A stretch of DNA of 64,000 nt, taken from contig CM034099.1 in assembly GCA_019914945.1 (NCBI GenBank), positions 22,222,704 through 22,286,703 on the forward strand, written 5' to 3'. Position numbers and translations under genes: made by a program. This document shows positions 24,501-37,931 of the stretch, in pieces. Numbering within the stretch: position 1 is the first letter of the stretch; every line of letters begins with the position of its first letter. The DNA is from Typha latifolia (Eukaryota > Streptophyta > Magnoliopsida > Poales > Typhaceae). The notes under the pieces were generated by a model. The model searched no databases and was not told the origin of the DNA. It was given only the letters and a program-made list of their open reading frames with translations.

Positions 24501-26850
24501 CTTAGCTTTTGTAAATCAGAGGTAAGATTGTTTGCCAGTCTTGAGTCAAAAGCTTTCAGAAGCAAGATGCTGTCCCTGCTAAGCTGCCGTACACATACCA
24601 TATATTCATAGGTTAGATTTGGGAAATATGCTGTAGTATGATACCGTATACATCTCTGTAGAAGTTGTTTTCTCCTCACTCAGTATAAGCAAGAATAGAT
24701 AATTAAGTACATATTAGGTACGTATTACTGAAGAAACTTTAATATTTTCTGAAATGAAGTAGGAGTAATTTCTCTTGACATGAGCAGATCACTGTTTTAG
24801 ATGCTAAAACATTGGGAGGGCAACAGATAAATATTTGTTATGAAAAGTCTGTTGTACCTGAACTCTATTTAATTTGCATGCAAGTCTTTGTTCTTTATTA
24901 TTGCATATACACCTCTGTAGTTAATAGCTCTGTTTAAAATCCATTTTGAGTGTTACAAAAATATGCCTAGGGGTATTCTCCATTTTTCGTCTTTAATTAG
25001 TACAGGAATTCCTATTATATCATACTTTTGTTAAGAATCTTTTTCGATGGTTCTTAAATTTAGAAGCTAAATAAGGACCAAGAATTTCTCCCTGTTGCTG
25101 AATTACTTGTCTTGTTGTTGTTCAGTTGCATTAACTTTGCCACCCAACGATACTAAGCCAACACATAACTTCATTGAGATCTAAGATTATTGGCAATGTA
25201 GAAGTACTCTAGAACTCTCTACTAGTTGTTTTAAAAAGAATCGAGTATATTGGCTTCCACTTTTAAGAATTCAAGCAGTAAGAAAGTCAAAATAATTTTC
25301 TGTATTATATAAATAACAGAAATATTATGATCATTTTTGTATCCCGGTTAATAGAACATAATTCTCTGCAGTATATCAGATCGTCGCATATGCCTCTTCA
25401 GTTTCTGTACCAGAAATGCAGGACGAACAGCTCCTCAAGGTTTATAGGTACAACTTTTACTATGGTTCTTTCTAATGATACCATGGCCATGCTACTTGAT
25501 GCCAATAAGTCTTGTGAAATGCATATTTTGTAGGTTATGTGTAGTTGTCGCATGTGATCACATTCTCTGGAATCCAGCAATCACATACTAATTGTATCTG
25601 ATAGCGAGAATCTTTGAAAGTAATTTATTATTTCTATGACAATGCCTAGTGTTTGCAGTGAAGTCCTTTGTTGGTAAACCCACTGCGCAAGCTGTGTTTG
25701 GACTGATCCAAATTGTCTATAGTTACAGTGGTTGGCTGTTTTTGAGGATGATGGTGCATTTATGGGTGGAATCTAAATGGATGAACCATTTGGTGTTAAA
25801 TTTTTCGTTGAAAACAAAAGGTCCAATGTAGTGCTGCCAGGCTATCTCAGTGTTTCGATTTGATAACTCAAGCTGCTAGAGACACTGGACCAGATAGATG
25901 ATTGCTACTTTGTCTTCCCATTGGTCAAAGATAGCAACCGTAGCTACTTTCTGATGAAAATAATGCATATAGGACGTCTGTTAATGTCACTATCCTTGAT
26001 CTAAACTAAGAAAGTCGAGCATGGACGGTTCTGGATCCTTGAACCCAAATCCTAATAAACTAGCTCAAGAAAAAGAAAAAAAGAAATTGGAAAAGAATCA
26101 AACCTTGTGCACGTAGTTGTGCCTCACCCACTCCTCACCGGCATTGAAGGGCATCGCCGGCGCTCTCACCCGCCGCCTCATAAGGTGAGTCGCCGGCAGC
26201 GAGGACACCACTGCCACGTCATCCTTCAGCGTCTTCTTGAAATGCCCCACGTCAAATATGTCACCAAATTCACTGCACTAAACAAACATCTCCCCAAGTG
26301 AGAATTGAGAAGAGCCGATCGATCGCCATTGGAACGAAACTCAGTTCTAAATATCAAACGTACACCACCTCTCATCTCCCCATATCTGGTTGACCTGAAG
26401 CACCGGGACGATGAGCACGGCCCTCAGAATCCGCGCCACGATGACCGCGTCGATGATCTGCTGGCGCTGCTGGTTCAGGCCGCCCGACACCACCGCCATC
26501 ATGTACTTCTTTACCTTTCCCTCCGACGAGTTGCGGTACGAGTCACTGAACTGTATGCATGGTCGGACTCGCGGCACCCCAGACCGCGCCCACGTCCAGA
26601 ACTCGCCGAGGGGCGGCGCATGCGATCTCGGGCCGAGGCGGTGAAGGTACTTCGTGCAAGCGAGAGGGGGGAGGAGCACTTGGGAGATGTTGATAAAGGC
26701 GAAGAAGGCGAATAAGGGAAGGAAGTACCGGCCGGCGCGGCGAGGGCTGGGGAGGAGGAGTTTGCATGGAGGCAAAGACTTGGGATGTTTCAGTTTGAGA
26801 TGGATGGGTTTCTGGATGACAGAGATATAAGACGGAGAGGCGCCGGACAT
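21541..26850 (-). CDS. O-fucosyltransferase family protein (plant DUF246 type), 501 aa
   Basis: Six exons: 26369-26850, 26104-26272, 24494-24583, 24134-24417, 21860-22118 and 21541-21762, all GT-AG and phase-consistent. A short basic N-terminus precedes one hydrophobic segment (about residues 42-62), giving a type II Golgi topology. The GDP-sugar-binding fold is marked by VSGGLNQQR (121-129), VNQIWGDESEFGDIFD, LRCKVAFEAL, HLRLEKD (280-286), TRIYWAGGEPFGG, the acceptor-loop signature SQFFMASHGGNMA, and HRTYMGYGKHIRPNK near the C-terminus. The family transfers deoxy-sugars to protein or cell-wall glycans. The substrate here cannot be read from sequence. The usual length is about 450-650 aa, so it looks complete. 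An AT-rich repeat sits in intron 4. It differs strongly from the second family member at 29965-37931, so the two are not a recent tandem pair. Confidence 0.93.
22488..22980. mobile_element. AT-rich element with clustered GGATAT/ATATCC motifs
   Basis: In intron 4 of the O-fucosyltransferase gene both ends carry many short motifs: GGATACATATACGGATTGGA and GGATATTGGATATATC on the left, and ATTTGGATATCACGAC, GATACGGAAC and GGATTGGGTTGGATTTACTC on the right. The middle is AT-rich. The ends weakly resemble each other in inverted orientation (GGGGGTGAAACTGAAT against GGGTAGGAGTAAATC). I could not find a target duplication, so the class is uncertain. Confidence 0.4.
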
Positions 26851-29800
26851 GGCGTAGTATATAACTACAACTTCTTGGCCCTTGGCTTAGTATTAAGTGT
26901 TGAGTGGCAAATATATGATCATTTCATTGCTGAGGAATAGGGTGTGAGAAGAGCGAAGGAAGAAGAAGAGAATAATGAGCAGGAGAAAGAAAGCGAAGGA
27001 GGAAAGTGATGGATTTGAGAGCGGGTGAGACGTCACCAACACTGCTTACTTTATAGTTCATATGATTCGTTCGGTGCCAACGACTCTGTTATTAAAGTGA
27101 TTCATATGTTCTTCATCTGGGGTCGAGTTCTATGCCTGTACTTAAAAAATAAAAATAAATAAAAAAAAACTCTTTTCCTAAACTTGGGGTGAAAAGAGGA
27201 GAAATCCACGTACGTACGTACGTACGTACGTAAATAACGTAGATCGAGGTAGAACATTGTATGTCGATTCCTCTTGAGTGCATGAGTTTCTTGCATTGAC
27301 TTACTTGCCAGCTCATGATTGGCTACTAAGATTTACAGCCAATCAGAAACAGACAAGTCCACAGCTACACTGACTCCATCGTTACACACATGCACACTGA
27401 CTCCCAAACGCAGCTTTGGTTTCAATGTAGTTGCGTTGTAATTGATCTCAAGAAGTAAAGCTTTAGATTTCCTAGAATGTTTCAGCTGTTTCCTTTAATT
27501 CTATGAGAAGAGAAAGAGAATTAAAGAGATAAATAGAAGAAAAGGCTCTCTCACCAACTAGTGGGGACTAACTGGGACGAGCTTGCACGTTAACGGAACC
27601 TATATGTTGACTTGGAAACTGGAATGCATATGCAATAATGTGCATCGCTTTCGCCAGTATTATTTCGAAGAGACAACCGAGCACTATAGCTTTGTTACGA
27701 TCCACCAAGGTAAATAATTAATAAGGCGTTCTTAATTAACAATAATTAAGTAAACGTGTTAGCTTAATAAGTTTTCTCTGGCCGAGTGAACGTGGCATGG
27801 CTGCTATGTGCTTAATCGAATAGAAAGAATCAAACCCAACAGCTTGGTAATTAATTAATCGAGTAATCTAATAATCTATGCCACGTGCTCGGGTTTGTAG
27901 GAGATTCCTATCATCTTTATCAGCAGTTAGCTGTAATATTTATGGTCAAAAGCCCTTTTAATAAGTAGAGTATAATATAAAGTCTTGATATTAAATATAC
28001 GAGGTTGTATTCTTTTGTATTATTCGTCGTCCTATATACGTCCTTTTTGTTGTTTCCAATAATATGAATTTAACATTTTTTTTATATATTACCAGGTGAT
28101 TAGATTGAAACGCCTGGTGGGCTTCAATGTAATTAGCTAGATTTTACTTATTCTAAAGGTTTCTTTTGGTTTTTGTATTAAGATATTTTAAGGATAGTTT
28201 TATACATACATCTTAAATATGAATCAGGTATATCTATAATTTTAGTCGTATTTTATTATTTGATTGTAAAATATAATAATTAACTTGAACAAATTTATGT
28301 TAGAATTTGTGTTTGATTATTAAAATACGAATACCTATGTTAATTATAATATAGATCTTACTAAAAAAAATGTATAATTTTATTACACCCATAACTTATC
28401 ACATAATTTATCTTATACAAAATTTAACCAAATTATATATATCTTAATTACAAAATATATTTAAGAATGATCTAATCTAGAATAAGTATTCTTTATGCAT
28501 GAAATTGCTCGACAACCATAAGGGTTCATCTCGAATTGAATCGAACGGCTCAAAACGCCAATATTACCATTAGACGACTCTTATTAAGAGTAAACAAAAA
28601 CCCAAATTGTAGGTTGATCGGTATTTCCAGTAATCAAACTCTATTAATTTTGGTATTAAACTGTAGACTAATTGTGGGCAGAATTCTCCTCGGATACCCC
28701 ACTCGGGTTTGTAGGAGATTCTTACCAGATGAGTTTTAGGTTTGATTTATTGGCTACGTAGACAACGGCAAGAGGTGGTTGTTTATCTTGTTGTTTTGCT
28801 GCGGTCTTATTCTACTTTTCCAGCTCAGTGATGGTTACACTTCTCTTAATTAAAATCAATTAGAATTAATAAACAATATGGCAGCCAACAACTGTACCTT
28901 AATCAATTGACTGCATCGACTAACTGCCCATCTAATAGCATCACCATATGAGCTTTATATTCCACCTACCTCGTGTTTCACCATTTCATTTCTTTTCTTT
29001 TCTTCTGGGAGAGAAACAACCTCGTGTAATACCTTGTTCTTTAATTATTTTTCTTGACAAATTTGTCCAGAATCATTTGGAACAGAGATCCAGCGAAGAA
29101 TTTAACCAAATTGTTTGAGGTTGAAATAAGAAATAAACTCCTATGATGCATATCCAAGTTGGTAGGGGGTTTCTTTCTTTCCTGTCGCTAATTATTATAC
29201 CTAATCCAATATCCGCGTGCATATCCAGTTGCAGGTATTGAAGCTCAAGTTTAATCTGCAATTCATCAGACAGGCATAGCTTTTCAATTAATTAAGACTG
29301 ACGTCTTTTTTCTAAGACGTTTTCTTACTAAAACGATGGAGGATTAGTTAGATCTAAGAATCATAATTAAATCAAAAGTAAATTGTTTCAGTTACCTTGA
29401 TTTAAGGACCTTCAGATTCCGATGGCAAAGAAATGAAAGAACGATTTATTGCACTGGAATGTGAGGTTTCATAAGCTATACTTCTCAATCACTTTCAATT
29501 TGCATGCAATCTTGTATCACATACTTCAACAGAACACCAGAATAACATCCAGGTAACAACAATTGATAAACACAAAGGAATGAATCAGTGCGCCTTAAAT
29601 AAATCTATACAGATCTACTTTCTGGAAGTAAAAGCTGCCCGCAGGGTAACCTCGTGATACTCTTCTTCCAGTAAATTTCACTTGCTCCTAAAATAATCTT
29701 GTCCAACCTAAAAATTTACTGCATTCTTCCATCAAAAAATTGCATACCAGTGGCCCAGGAAAATTGAGAAACATGGAGATCTGATCCAAGGCAAGACATC

Positions 29801-29964
29801 TTCCAACTTCATATATCAGCAGTTAATCTAGGCTACCCAAAGTTGTCTTAAGTTTGCATTTTCTGATGAGGGACTCAGTTTCCTTCACTCCATGTTATAC
29901 TGGATGGATTACTGTGATCGACTTCGGTGACACTGACACATTATTGAAGGAAAAATAAACCTAG
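26851..29964. other. Intergenic region between the two O-fucosyltransferase genes
   Basis: It contains the promoter of the first O-fucosyltransferase (upstream of 26850 on the minus strand) and the 3' flank of the second. I see a perfect (ACGT)6 tract at 27208-27231 and several CACGTG/ACGT-like cores. Otherwise it is AT-rich DNA with no ORF that resembles a protein family. No RNA gene was recognised. Confidence 0.5.
27208..27231. repeat. (ACGT)6 palindromic tetranucleotide repeat
   Basis: Six perfect ACGT units form a 24-bp palindrome about 360 bp upstream of the ATG of the first O-fucosyltransferase. ACGT is the core of plant bZIP binding sites, so a regulatory role is possible but unproven. 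Confidence 0.9.
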
Positions 29965-32900
29965 CTATTCAATCCTGCACATGCATTCAGGACATCGTGG
30001 ATGTCTGTATATACTCCTTGCAATTGGCCTTTCATGAACCTGCTTAGTCTGTCTTATAGTCTTCCTCACTCTATCCTCAAACTCCTTCCACTCTATTGTA
30101 CCATTCTTTGAGAAGATACTTGCTAGCCGACGCTTGTTCGGCCTAATTGTTGGAAGTTTTCCTCCACCGTAATACATACGATATCCTGAAACAAGAGATG
30201 ATAACTGGCTCCCTGAATCTGTCATAGCAAATGCATCTGCAGCAGCACACATGATGAAGTCCAAGGCAGCTAACTGCAAAGAACAACTGACATGAGAATT
30301 CATCTTACTTGTCTGCTAACTTGAATGTCATTTTCTCACCCCCACATCCCAACAAAAGAAAAAAGAGTGATATGATGTCTCAAATAATATTCAACATCTG
30401 AATTCTAAGGTTTGTTAAACTGATATATTAGTTATTTTATCTTTGTTTTGATTCAAGTTCAATTAAATTAATAAAGCTGAGATTGTTTACTCTGCCAATA
30501 ATCATACATGAAAGCTGGTGAAACATAGAGTATTAACAACAAGCTGCTGAAAGAGAGTCATAAATTTTTACTAGCTATTAAATTCAAAAAATTATAAGAT
30601 GAACCTATCACTTTGTGTGTGTGTGTGTGTGTGTCTGTGTGCCATTAAATTTTGGATATCAGTGCGCTTTATGATATTATCCAACTCTGTATCTTACAAA
30701 TACATGTCTTAAACTAATGCATCCAATAAGATGAATTAGTAAATCAGACATCCAGAAATATCACTCTAATAACCAAGAAACAGTTCTTAAGAAGAGTAAA
30801 GCACATTGAGTATTTCTTGCTGAAAGTTTTTGATGTTAATATATTACCTATATGGATATATCCACTTGTGTATATTACACAAGCATTCATATGCACATAT
30901 ATTAGATGGATACGTCATCACCTGCGTGCTCCTATATATTTCCATAACTAACAGGCAAGTATATGCAATCTTTAAAGGTTAACTACTTAAAATAACAATG
31001 ATTAGATATCAGTCAATTTACCTGAGATGAATAATTTCGGAAGGGTTCAATTTCAGATGAAGAAAGAAGACTTTCTTTAGTTGCTATATTTGGATACAAA
31101 CGACTTATAGCCGCCATTCTCAACTTTCCTCCATATATTTCGGCACCTGCAATATATATGCGTGTGCTACGTTTGAAACCAAGGGCAGCAAGCATAAGTA
31201 CTGATTCTTCAGGTGTCAGAGGACATTTGCCTTCAGATCTCAAAAATCCAGCCGAAGGCACCCTGAATTAATAGGAAAAATAGTCAAAGTATTAAGGCAA
31301 TAGACATTCAAGACATAAAAAGTGCACACATGTACTAAAATACAATGACATAAATACTGCCGCAGCCAATAAAGTTTAAATTTGATTATCATTCATACTT
31401 TGTGGTCTTCCTAAGAAGTGTCAATGCAGGAAAGTGGACAGCTCGGAATGCTTCTAACTCTTCTTCCTCATCCTTGCCACCACCAAAATAACACATTGAG
31501 TATGCCGCCATGTCAATTTCAAACCTGAGGTGCAAAGCTAAGTATTTTGCAGGAACCATCTTTTTCCCATCCGGAACTGCTTTATCTGTAAATTGACCAA
31601 GGAGATTATGTTCCAAAGGTGTTGAATATGGCCTATGATGTTGCATCCTCTGTACAAGCAAAGCACCAGTTTCTTGTATTTTATGAACAAATCGGAGAGC
31701 ATGAAAGTTGCATCTGCACCGCAGCCTCTGAATATTCCTTTTGTTAGAAATATGTGCAAGAAGCATTTTGTCACATATGAGAAAGTAGTCGAGTTCCAAA
31801 GCAAATTATCATTAACCATTTATCAGCAATTTGTTTCTAATAAACAAATGTAACTAAAGCACCTGCCACTAATGGATTACAGCTTCCATTGTATAACTGA
31901 TAACTCCTTAAAACTAGGGAGGAGATTAGAATGATAGTTCTTTCTTTGTCTGATCAAAGAAAAAGATGAGTATCTCTTACGGACACTGTAGGTCGGTAAA
32001 GTTTGCAGCATCCTTGGGAGTTGGGACTACATGTAGACTTGCATTTATTGCTACCCCAAACACAATTAATGAAAGCCTACCTTCTATTGGGTGGTGAAAT
32101 TTTTTCAGAAAGAATAAAGCCAGAGATAGCATATAAACTTCATTTTGTTATGTGGATTTGAAGGCCCACCAGAATATTAAAGTGATTCCCATGTGCCAAC
32201 ATATTCACCATGGATTTGATACTTTTATTTGAGAACAAAAATAACTACTTTAAGAGATCATTGTGAAAAAAAAGAGAACACTGTGTCAAATGGATTTAAT
32301 TATATACTTCTTTGCCAAACTAAAATCTTTATGGAGGTATAAGATTGAAACATGGAGTTGTTCCTTTATCCTAGTACATATCTAATAGTGCAAACATCCT
32401 TATGCCTCAGTAGTTCATCTAAATGGCGCAATAACATAAGCTCGTCCAAAAATACATAAGGGATACTGCAGCACCTAATATACTTTGCAGGAGTTGGTCA
32501 GTACAGTCATATTACTCCGATACACCACAATGTAGATGATGGCACATGGAACTCCTTGGTATTCCTAGTACCAAGAGGAAGTAGGTACAATTTGTGTAAC
32601 GGTGGCATTTCTAGATTTGTTTCTTATTAAATGTTAATGTTATGGCTACCCCGATGAAAAAGATAAAAGCCTAGAAAGAGCTTTTATCATATATGTCAAC
32701 CATTTATGCAACAACATCCTTTCGGCTGATAGAATTATAAAGAGCATTAATTGGCAAGGTTGTTTCCACCTGTTAGTCAGATTCCACAACATGAAGAACA
32801 CCAAGATTTACTCCCCTGCTATGAATTGGCATTTCACATAAGGGGTTAACAACCTTCAAACTCATCCTGATGATCAAGAAACATGACGAAACACAATAAT

Positions 32901-35900
32901 TTTGGTTGATCAACCTACTTCCAGAGAGATAACCGCTCCACAAAACCACCAACGAACAAACATAAAAAGAAAAGAAAATTATCAGAACCTTGTCCCTAAT
33001 CCGACATTCTAGCCAGGTCTTTTGCACCATTCCATTCTATGGAATGCCCTCAATAAATCATTCCCTCTGCAAAGCCCAGGGAATCTCTGTGATATGACCA
33101 TGAAAATAAAACTTAAAATTGGGTCCATTAAAAAGTTTAAATTAGAAAGTTTGTTAGCATTTTTGTGCCTGTGGTGGAAATGACAGGATTGCTAGATAAG
33201 TTCTTAAACACCAATAATTGCGTCTGCAATTTCAACCATATTAGCATAGCAGGTCAAAAGTGTAATTGCTCAGATAGACTTCAGTAAGCATTATAAACTT
33301 TAGCATACCTGCAGCTCAAATGGTATGGGGTCAAAAGCTAGCCGATTTCCAAACCCAACAAAATGAATGACCCTATTTTTCAGTAGGATTGGCAACACCT
33401 TTTTCACATAGAAACTTGGTTTTGACTCTTTCATGACCTCAGCATCAGTCACCTGATAACCAATTCATAAAGTCAAATTTACCTTCCTTATTATTTATTT
33501 AAGACATCTTTGAGATATACACTTACGAGGCTACTCATTGCCTCCAAGTCTAATGATTGTAGTTCCACAGGAAGCTCCTTCACAATCGGAATATCAGCTT
33601 TCAAGTCATTGATAAAATGTTCCTCCTGATATATATCGCTGAACTGGCTAGAAATAGAACTGAATGATGTTATTTTCTCTAACTTTTTATCACATATTGC
33701 AGACTATTTTTGAGCAAGAGCATCGTAGCAACACAATAGATAATTAAGATGGAACCATATGCTAGTCAGGAACTATAATGAATTGTTAGAAATTTATATC
33801 GCTGACTGTAAGCTCGTACCAGAGAAGCTATTACTAATATCCTTCGACTCCAACTCTGATTATGAATAACTTAATGCACTATCCAGCTTTCACATGGTGG
33901 AAAATCTATTAGCTTAATGTATAACAAAACTTAATGCCAGAAAAATTAATATATAAATAATCAGGCAATAGATATATTCACCGGTGTTACAAAGTAGCAA
34001 ACTGAAGCAGATATATGAACATAGTAAAGAAAGTGTCAGCGAACAAAAAAATTAGTAGATTGAAAGTGATATAACTTTATCATAAATACTGTAGAAATCC
34101 AGACGGCATTTTATTTCACACTGTCTTTCCTTCTAATTCATTATCTTTTTGGCATTTCAAAGCTGACAATTTATTGCAGCTTATTGCTGAGAATGTAGTA
34201 ATACATATACCTGCCAGTAAAGTGCAAACACCTTATAGCAAACATTTTATGTGTTGCTCATGGATTCACAAAATTGCAGTGAAATAATTATGATTTTCAT
34301 GCAAATATACTGGATCCTTGGAAACAGAGCTATGCGGTAATTTAAGTAGCTTATGTGGCATCTTGTGGAGAACAAGATTATTGAATACATGGTGTCTTCT
34401 CTGTGTTGAGACATCTATCATTTGTTAAAATGAATATAACACTGGAAAGTTGTTTCGCCCATAAAAGTCAAATTTGATTACTGAGTTTACATCTACTAAA
34501 CTAATTGTCATTTAATTTACATCTAATTGCATTCTAACATGCCACTGAAATAATAACAAACTTCTAGTTTGGTTTTCTAGGAGATTGGGGCAACATACTA
34601 GCACGTGACATTTCTAATATGGCTGCTAAAGTAACAAATTGCTAACTATAAAAATTGAAAATAAGCCTCTACAGAATGAAAGAATAAACTGAACACATTA
34701 CAAGGAAACATGCATACCTTGTATCCCTCCAGACACTATTGTACAAAAATTTTGGGACGACAAGGGTTGCATTGAGCAAACGAGTAATAGCAACAGCATT
34801 GCAGATCTGTTAAAGTCAAAACAATGACAAAGTTATAAGGCATGAACTGGTAGAGATCAAAGGTCAAAACCCAAAATATTTTTTTTTTCTGTTTCAGAAA
34901 ACTAAAACAGAGAGAACGTTTATATTTCTGTTCAATATAGTTATCGAGGTTGCTACAACGCAAAATATGATTACATCAAAAAGGGTCTAGCTAATATAGA
35001 TGATTTTCAGCAATTTTAAGCTACTCAAGAAATTTCATCGACTAATAAAGAATTTTTATATCGTCTATTTACAGCTTCGCAAACCTCACTGATTAGTATC
35101 TAGAGTCGTCTACCATGAATCCAACGTCCACTTTCAAAATCTATTATCATGTAAGACTAATCTAAGCCCGAATAATTGAATAAATGCTAATGCACAAAAA
35201 GGAAAAGAAAATTTATTCAAATATCAAGTAGTGCAAAATTATTCTCTTTTCCCTTGGCAACCTAAGATCAACTCTCCGGAGACTTGCTCTAACTCCTAAC
35301 TGCTAACACGAAGAAAGCAAAATCTATGCACTAGTCAAAATTGAATAATTGAATAAATGCTAATGCACAAAAGGAAAAGAAAATTTATTCAAATATCAAG
35401 TAGAGCAAAATTATTCTCTTTTCCCTTGGCAAAATTTTGCAACTAGCTATCAACCTAAGATCAACTCTCCGGAGACTTGCCCTAACTCCTAACTGCTAGC
35501 ATGAAGAAAGCAAAATCTATGCACTAGTCAAAATGTTTATATTATATACCTTGTTATCCTTGTACATAACCAGGCACTAGAAACTCTAACTATTTCTCAT
35601 CAATATTTTGATTGGCCTATTTAAAGAAGGAAATGCACTTATAGGAATCAAAACATATTCAGATTACTAAAAATTAAAAGGAATCCCCCCAAACAACAAA
35701 TATATTACTATATAAGATTCTAAAATCAAAATTAAGATTGCAATGTTAGCAGCATGAGGCAAATCACTGTGGAAAATAAGTAGATATATATTCAAAGTGC
35801 AAATTCTTAGAAGAGGCCAAGATAGATAATCCATAATTTGACAATTTCACATTCTTCATAAGTGATAAAGAAGAATATAATCAGGGCTCCATAATACTAG

Positions 35901-37931
35901 GCACTGTACGATCACCAGTAGCAAAAGAGAACATCATAGCAGTAGGACTTCTTCCAGGATAAATGCTTACAGCCACTCGCTGCTGGTTTATGCCTCCATT
36001 TGCACTTATTATGATGTAACCATTCTTTCCCTCTACATAAAAAAATAAAAGCAAAGAGGAAAAGAACTCAACTTTAGGGATGAAAAATAACTGGGTTTAG
36101 TTGCCTTAACAAAGTGTCAAAGAATTGACATGTTCAGCCAACAATCGCCAAGTGTGGAAGATATATGTCTTACATATGTACCTATGGAATAGCAAAGAAT
36201 ATAAAACTGATGTTACCACTAGCTTCCCAATTTCGTTGGTCAGCACAAGGCTTCCATGAAACAGCAGAATCTAAGGGTTCCTCCCATAGATCTTGAGGCT
36301 CTGGCCTGCTCTCTGCCTATGTATTTTTATATCATCGGTAATGAAAACACAAAATCAAAATGAAGAGATATGTGGACTACATAGAGGCATCTCTTATAAA
36401 TTGAGAATCTTACCTCTGCTAATGCATGTGCTGCCAAAGCAAGTAGTCTGGTGAACATGACTCTATGAACTCTTTTCCTTTTCCCATTACTACTTCCGTT
36501 GTCCTTCAAGCATTTGAATAAATAAAAACATGAGTCAGGTAAGAAACTATTGTAACACAATAAACACATTGTACAAAAGCTGGTAACTTTAAATGAGGTG
36601 GAATTGGAAAAGGGCCAATGGACTTCTTTACAGTAAAAAATACGGCAATAATAGAGGTTAAGACTGTTATGTCATAGATGATAGAGGTTGTATCATTATG
36701 TTCCAACCGGGTGGAACTTGTTAAAGAAAGCAGCCCAAACTAGATAATTTTGGCAGCCAGCTGGACAGGAAAACAGAAAAGAAAAGCAACTGAAAACCAG
36801 AATAATATGCTGCTTGGTGGCTATGCTAACATCCTATGTCCAAGGAACAACAGAAGGAACTCTACGATGGTGAATAAGTACAAGAATTTTTTGGGATCCT
36901 AGCTTATATATCTTCGATAGCTGCAAATTAAGACCTCTATCACACAAGCAGACACATGAATCCATGATCTAGAGTAAATTATATCGATATAAATTTTACC
37001 TCTAAAGTGTGACAAAGAAGAGCCCTAGCACCCAAGCCGGTGTGTTCAAGTTGAATAAATTGATTCAAAAGGAGCTCCGAAAATTGCAAATTTGAGTTTT
37101 TCTAGTCTTTTGCAACATAGTTCGCCCATATCTCTATTTAAGTCTTGTTTTCATCTTCCTTGCGCCTTAACAACCCTGATTCGGTAACTCCTTCCAAGCG
37201 CAGCCTATATTTTATTCTTTCATATCTTATCCTCATTTAGCCTACATACTATAATTTGTCATTCCATCTTCTAATGATACCTCCTAGATCCCAAAATTCT
37301 CATTTCTACGTATGGTGTGCATCACAATTACTAGCCTGCGTGAGTGAACTAAAGAGAGAAAAGAAGATGAAGAAGTAAACAGCGACTAATGAGAGTGTCA
37401 TAAAAAAGAATAACAGAGTATTTGAAACAATGCACATACTATTCCAAATTACTAAAATATAAATATATCGTAAAATCCCACGAAACCAACCAGATAAGTT
37501 TGCGCTGTCGCCGTCCTGTTCAAGAACGCGGAGTCTTTGCCGCTAGGGCGCAAGGCCGGATCTTGAAGCCGCGAGAACATCCACCAGTTCATGAGGAAGA
37601 AGAATGCGACCACTCCGGACCACATCAAGATCCCCCTCGTCCTCCTCCTACCCTGCGATCCCTTCTTCCTCCTCCCCAAATGCTTCGGCCTAAGCGACCT
37701 CAGAGATCCGTATAAACCCCCGGGCGAGGGGAAGAGCGGATTAGATCGCGACGGCGAGGGGGATCCAAAGGAGAGGGGGCGAGGCGAGCTCGGGCGGCTT
37801 CTCGGTGTGGTGGAATGGGATCGAGAGTGGAAGATGGAAGACCTCGAAGAGGAATCGAGGGGTTCATCTTCCAGTTGTAGGAGGGATTCGAAGGTGGAGG
37901 ACGGAGGTAGAGAGGAGTCGTCGGAAGCCAT
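29965..37931 (-). CDS. O-fucosyltransferase family protein (DUF246 type), 641 aa
   Basis: Ten exons: 37491-37931, 36414-36503, 36217-36316, 35971-36032, 34718-34806, 33527-33647, 33309-33452, 31399-31727, 31022-31262, 29965-30273, all GT-AG with matching phases. The N-terminus is long and Ser/Pro/Arg-rich (about 1-100, cytosolic), then one membrane segment (about 101-119), then the luminal catalytic part. Family signatures: NGYIIISANGGINQQRVA (about 214-231), ITRLLNATLVVP, VWRDTSQFSDIY, HFVGFGNRLAFD, HLRFEIDMAAYSMC (415-428), TRIYIAGAEIYGG, AAADAFAMTDSGSQLS and the ending RHPRCPECMC. It is probably a Golgi type II glycosyltransferase using GDP-fucose or a related nucleotide sugar, but the acceptor is unknown. 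The start ATG sits in CCCATGGCT context. One intron holds a tandem duplication at 35171-35534. Confidence 0.94.
30614..30641. repeat. (GT)n microsatellite
   Basis: A GT run of about 26 bp with one interruption (CTGTGT), in an intron of the second O-fucosyltransferase gene. Confidence 0.9.
35171..35534. repeat. Tandem duplication (173 + 191 bp) in an O-fucosyltransferase intron
   Basis: Unit 1 (35171-35343) and unit 2 (35344-35534) begin with AATAATTGAATAAATGC and end with GCACTAGTCAAAAT. They are nearly identical, including ATCAACTCTCCGGAGACTTG. Unit 2 has an extra stretch of about 18 bp after CCCTTGGCA. High identity suggests a recent event. Confidence 0.9.
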
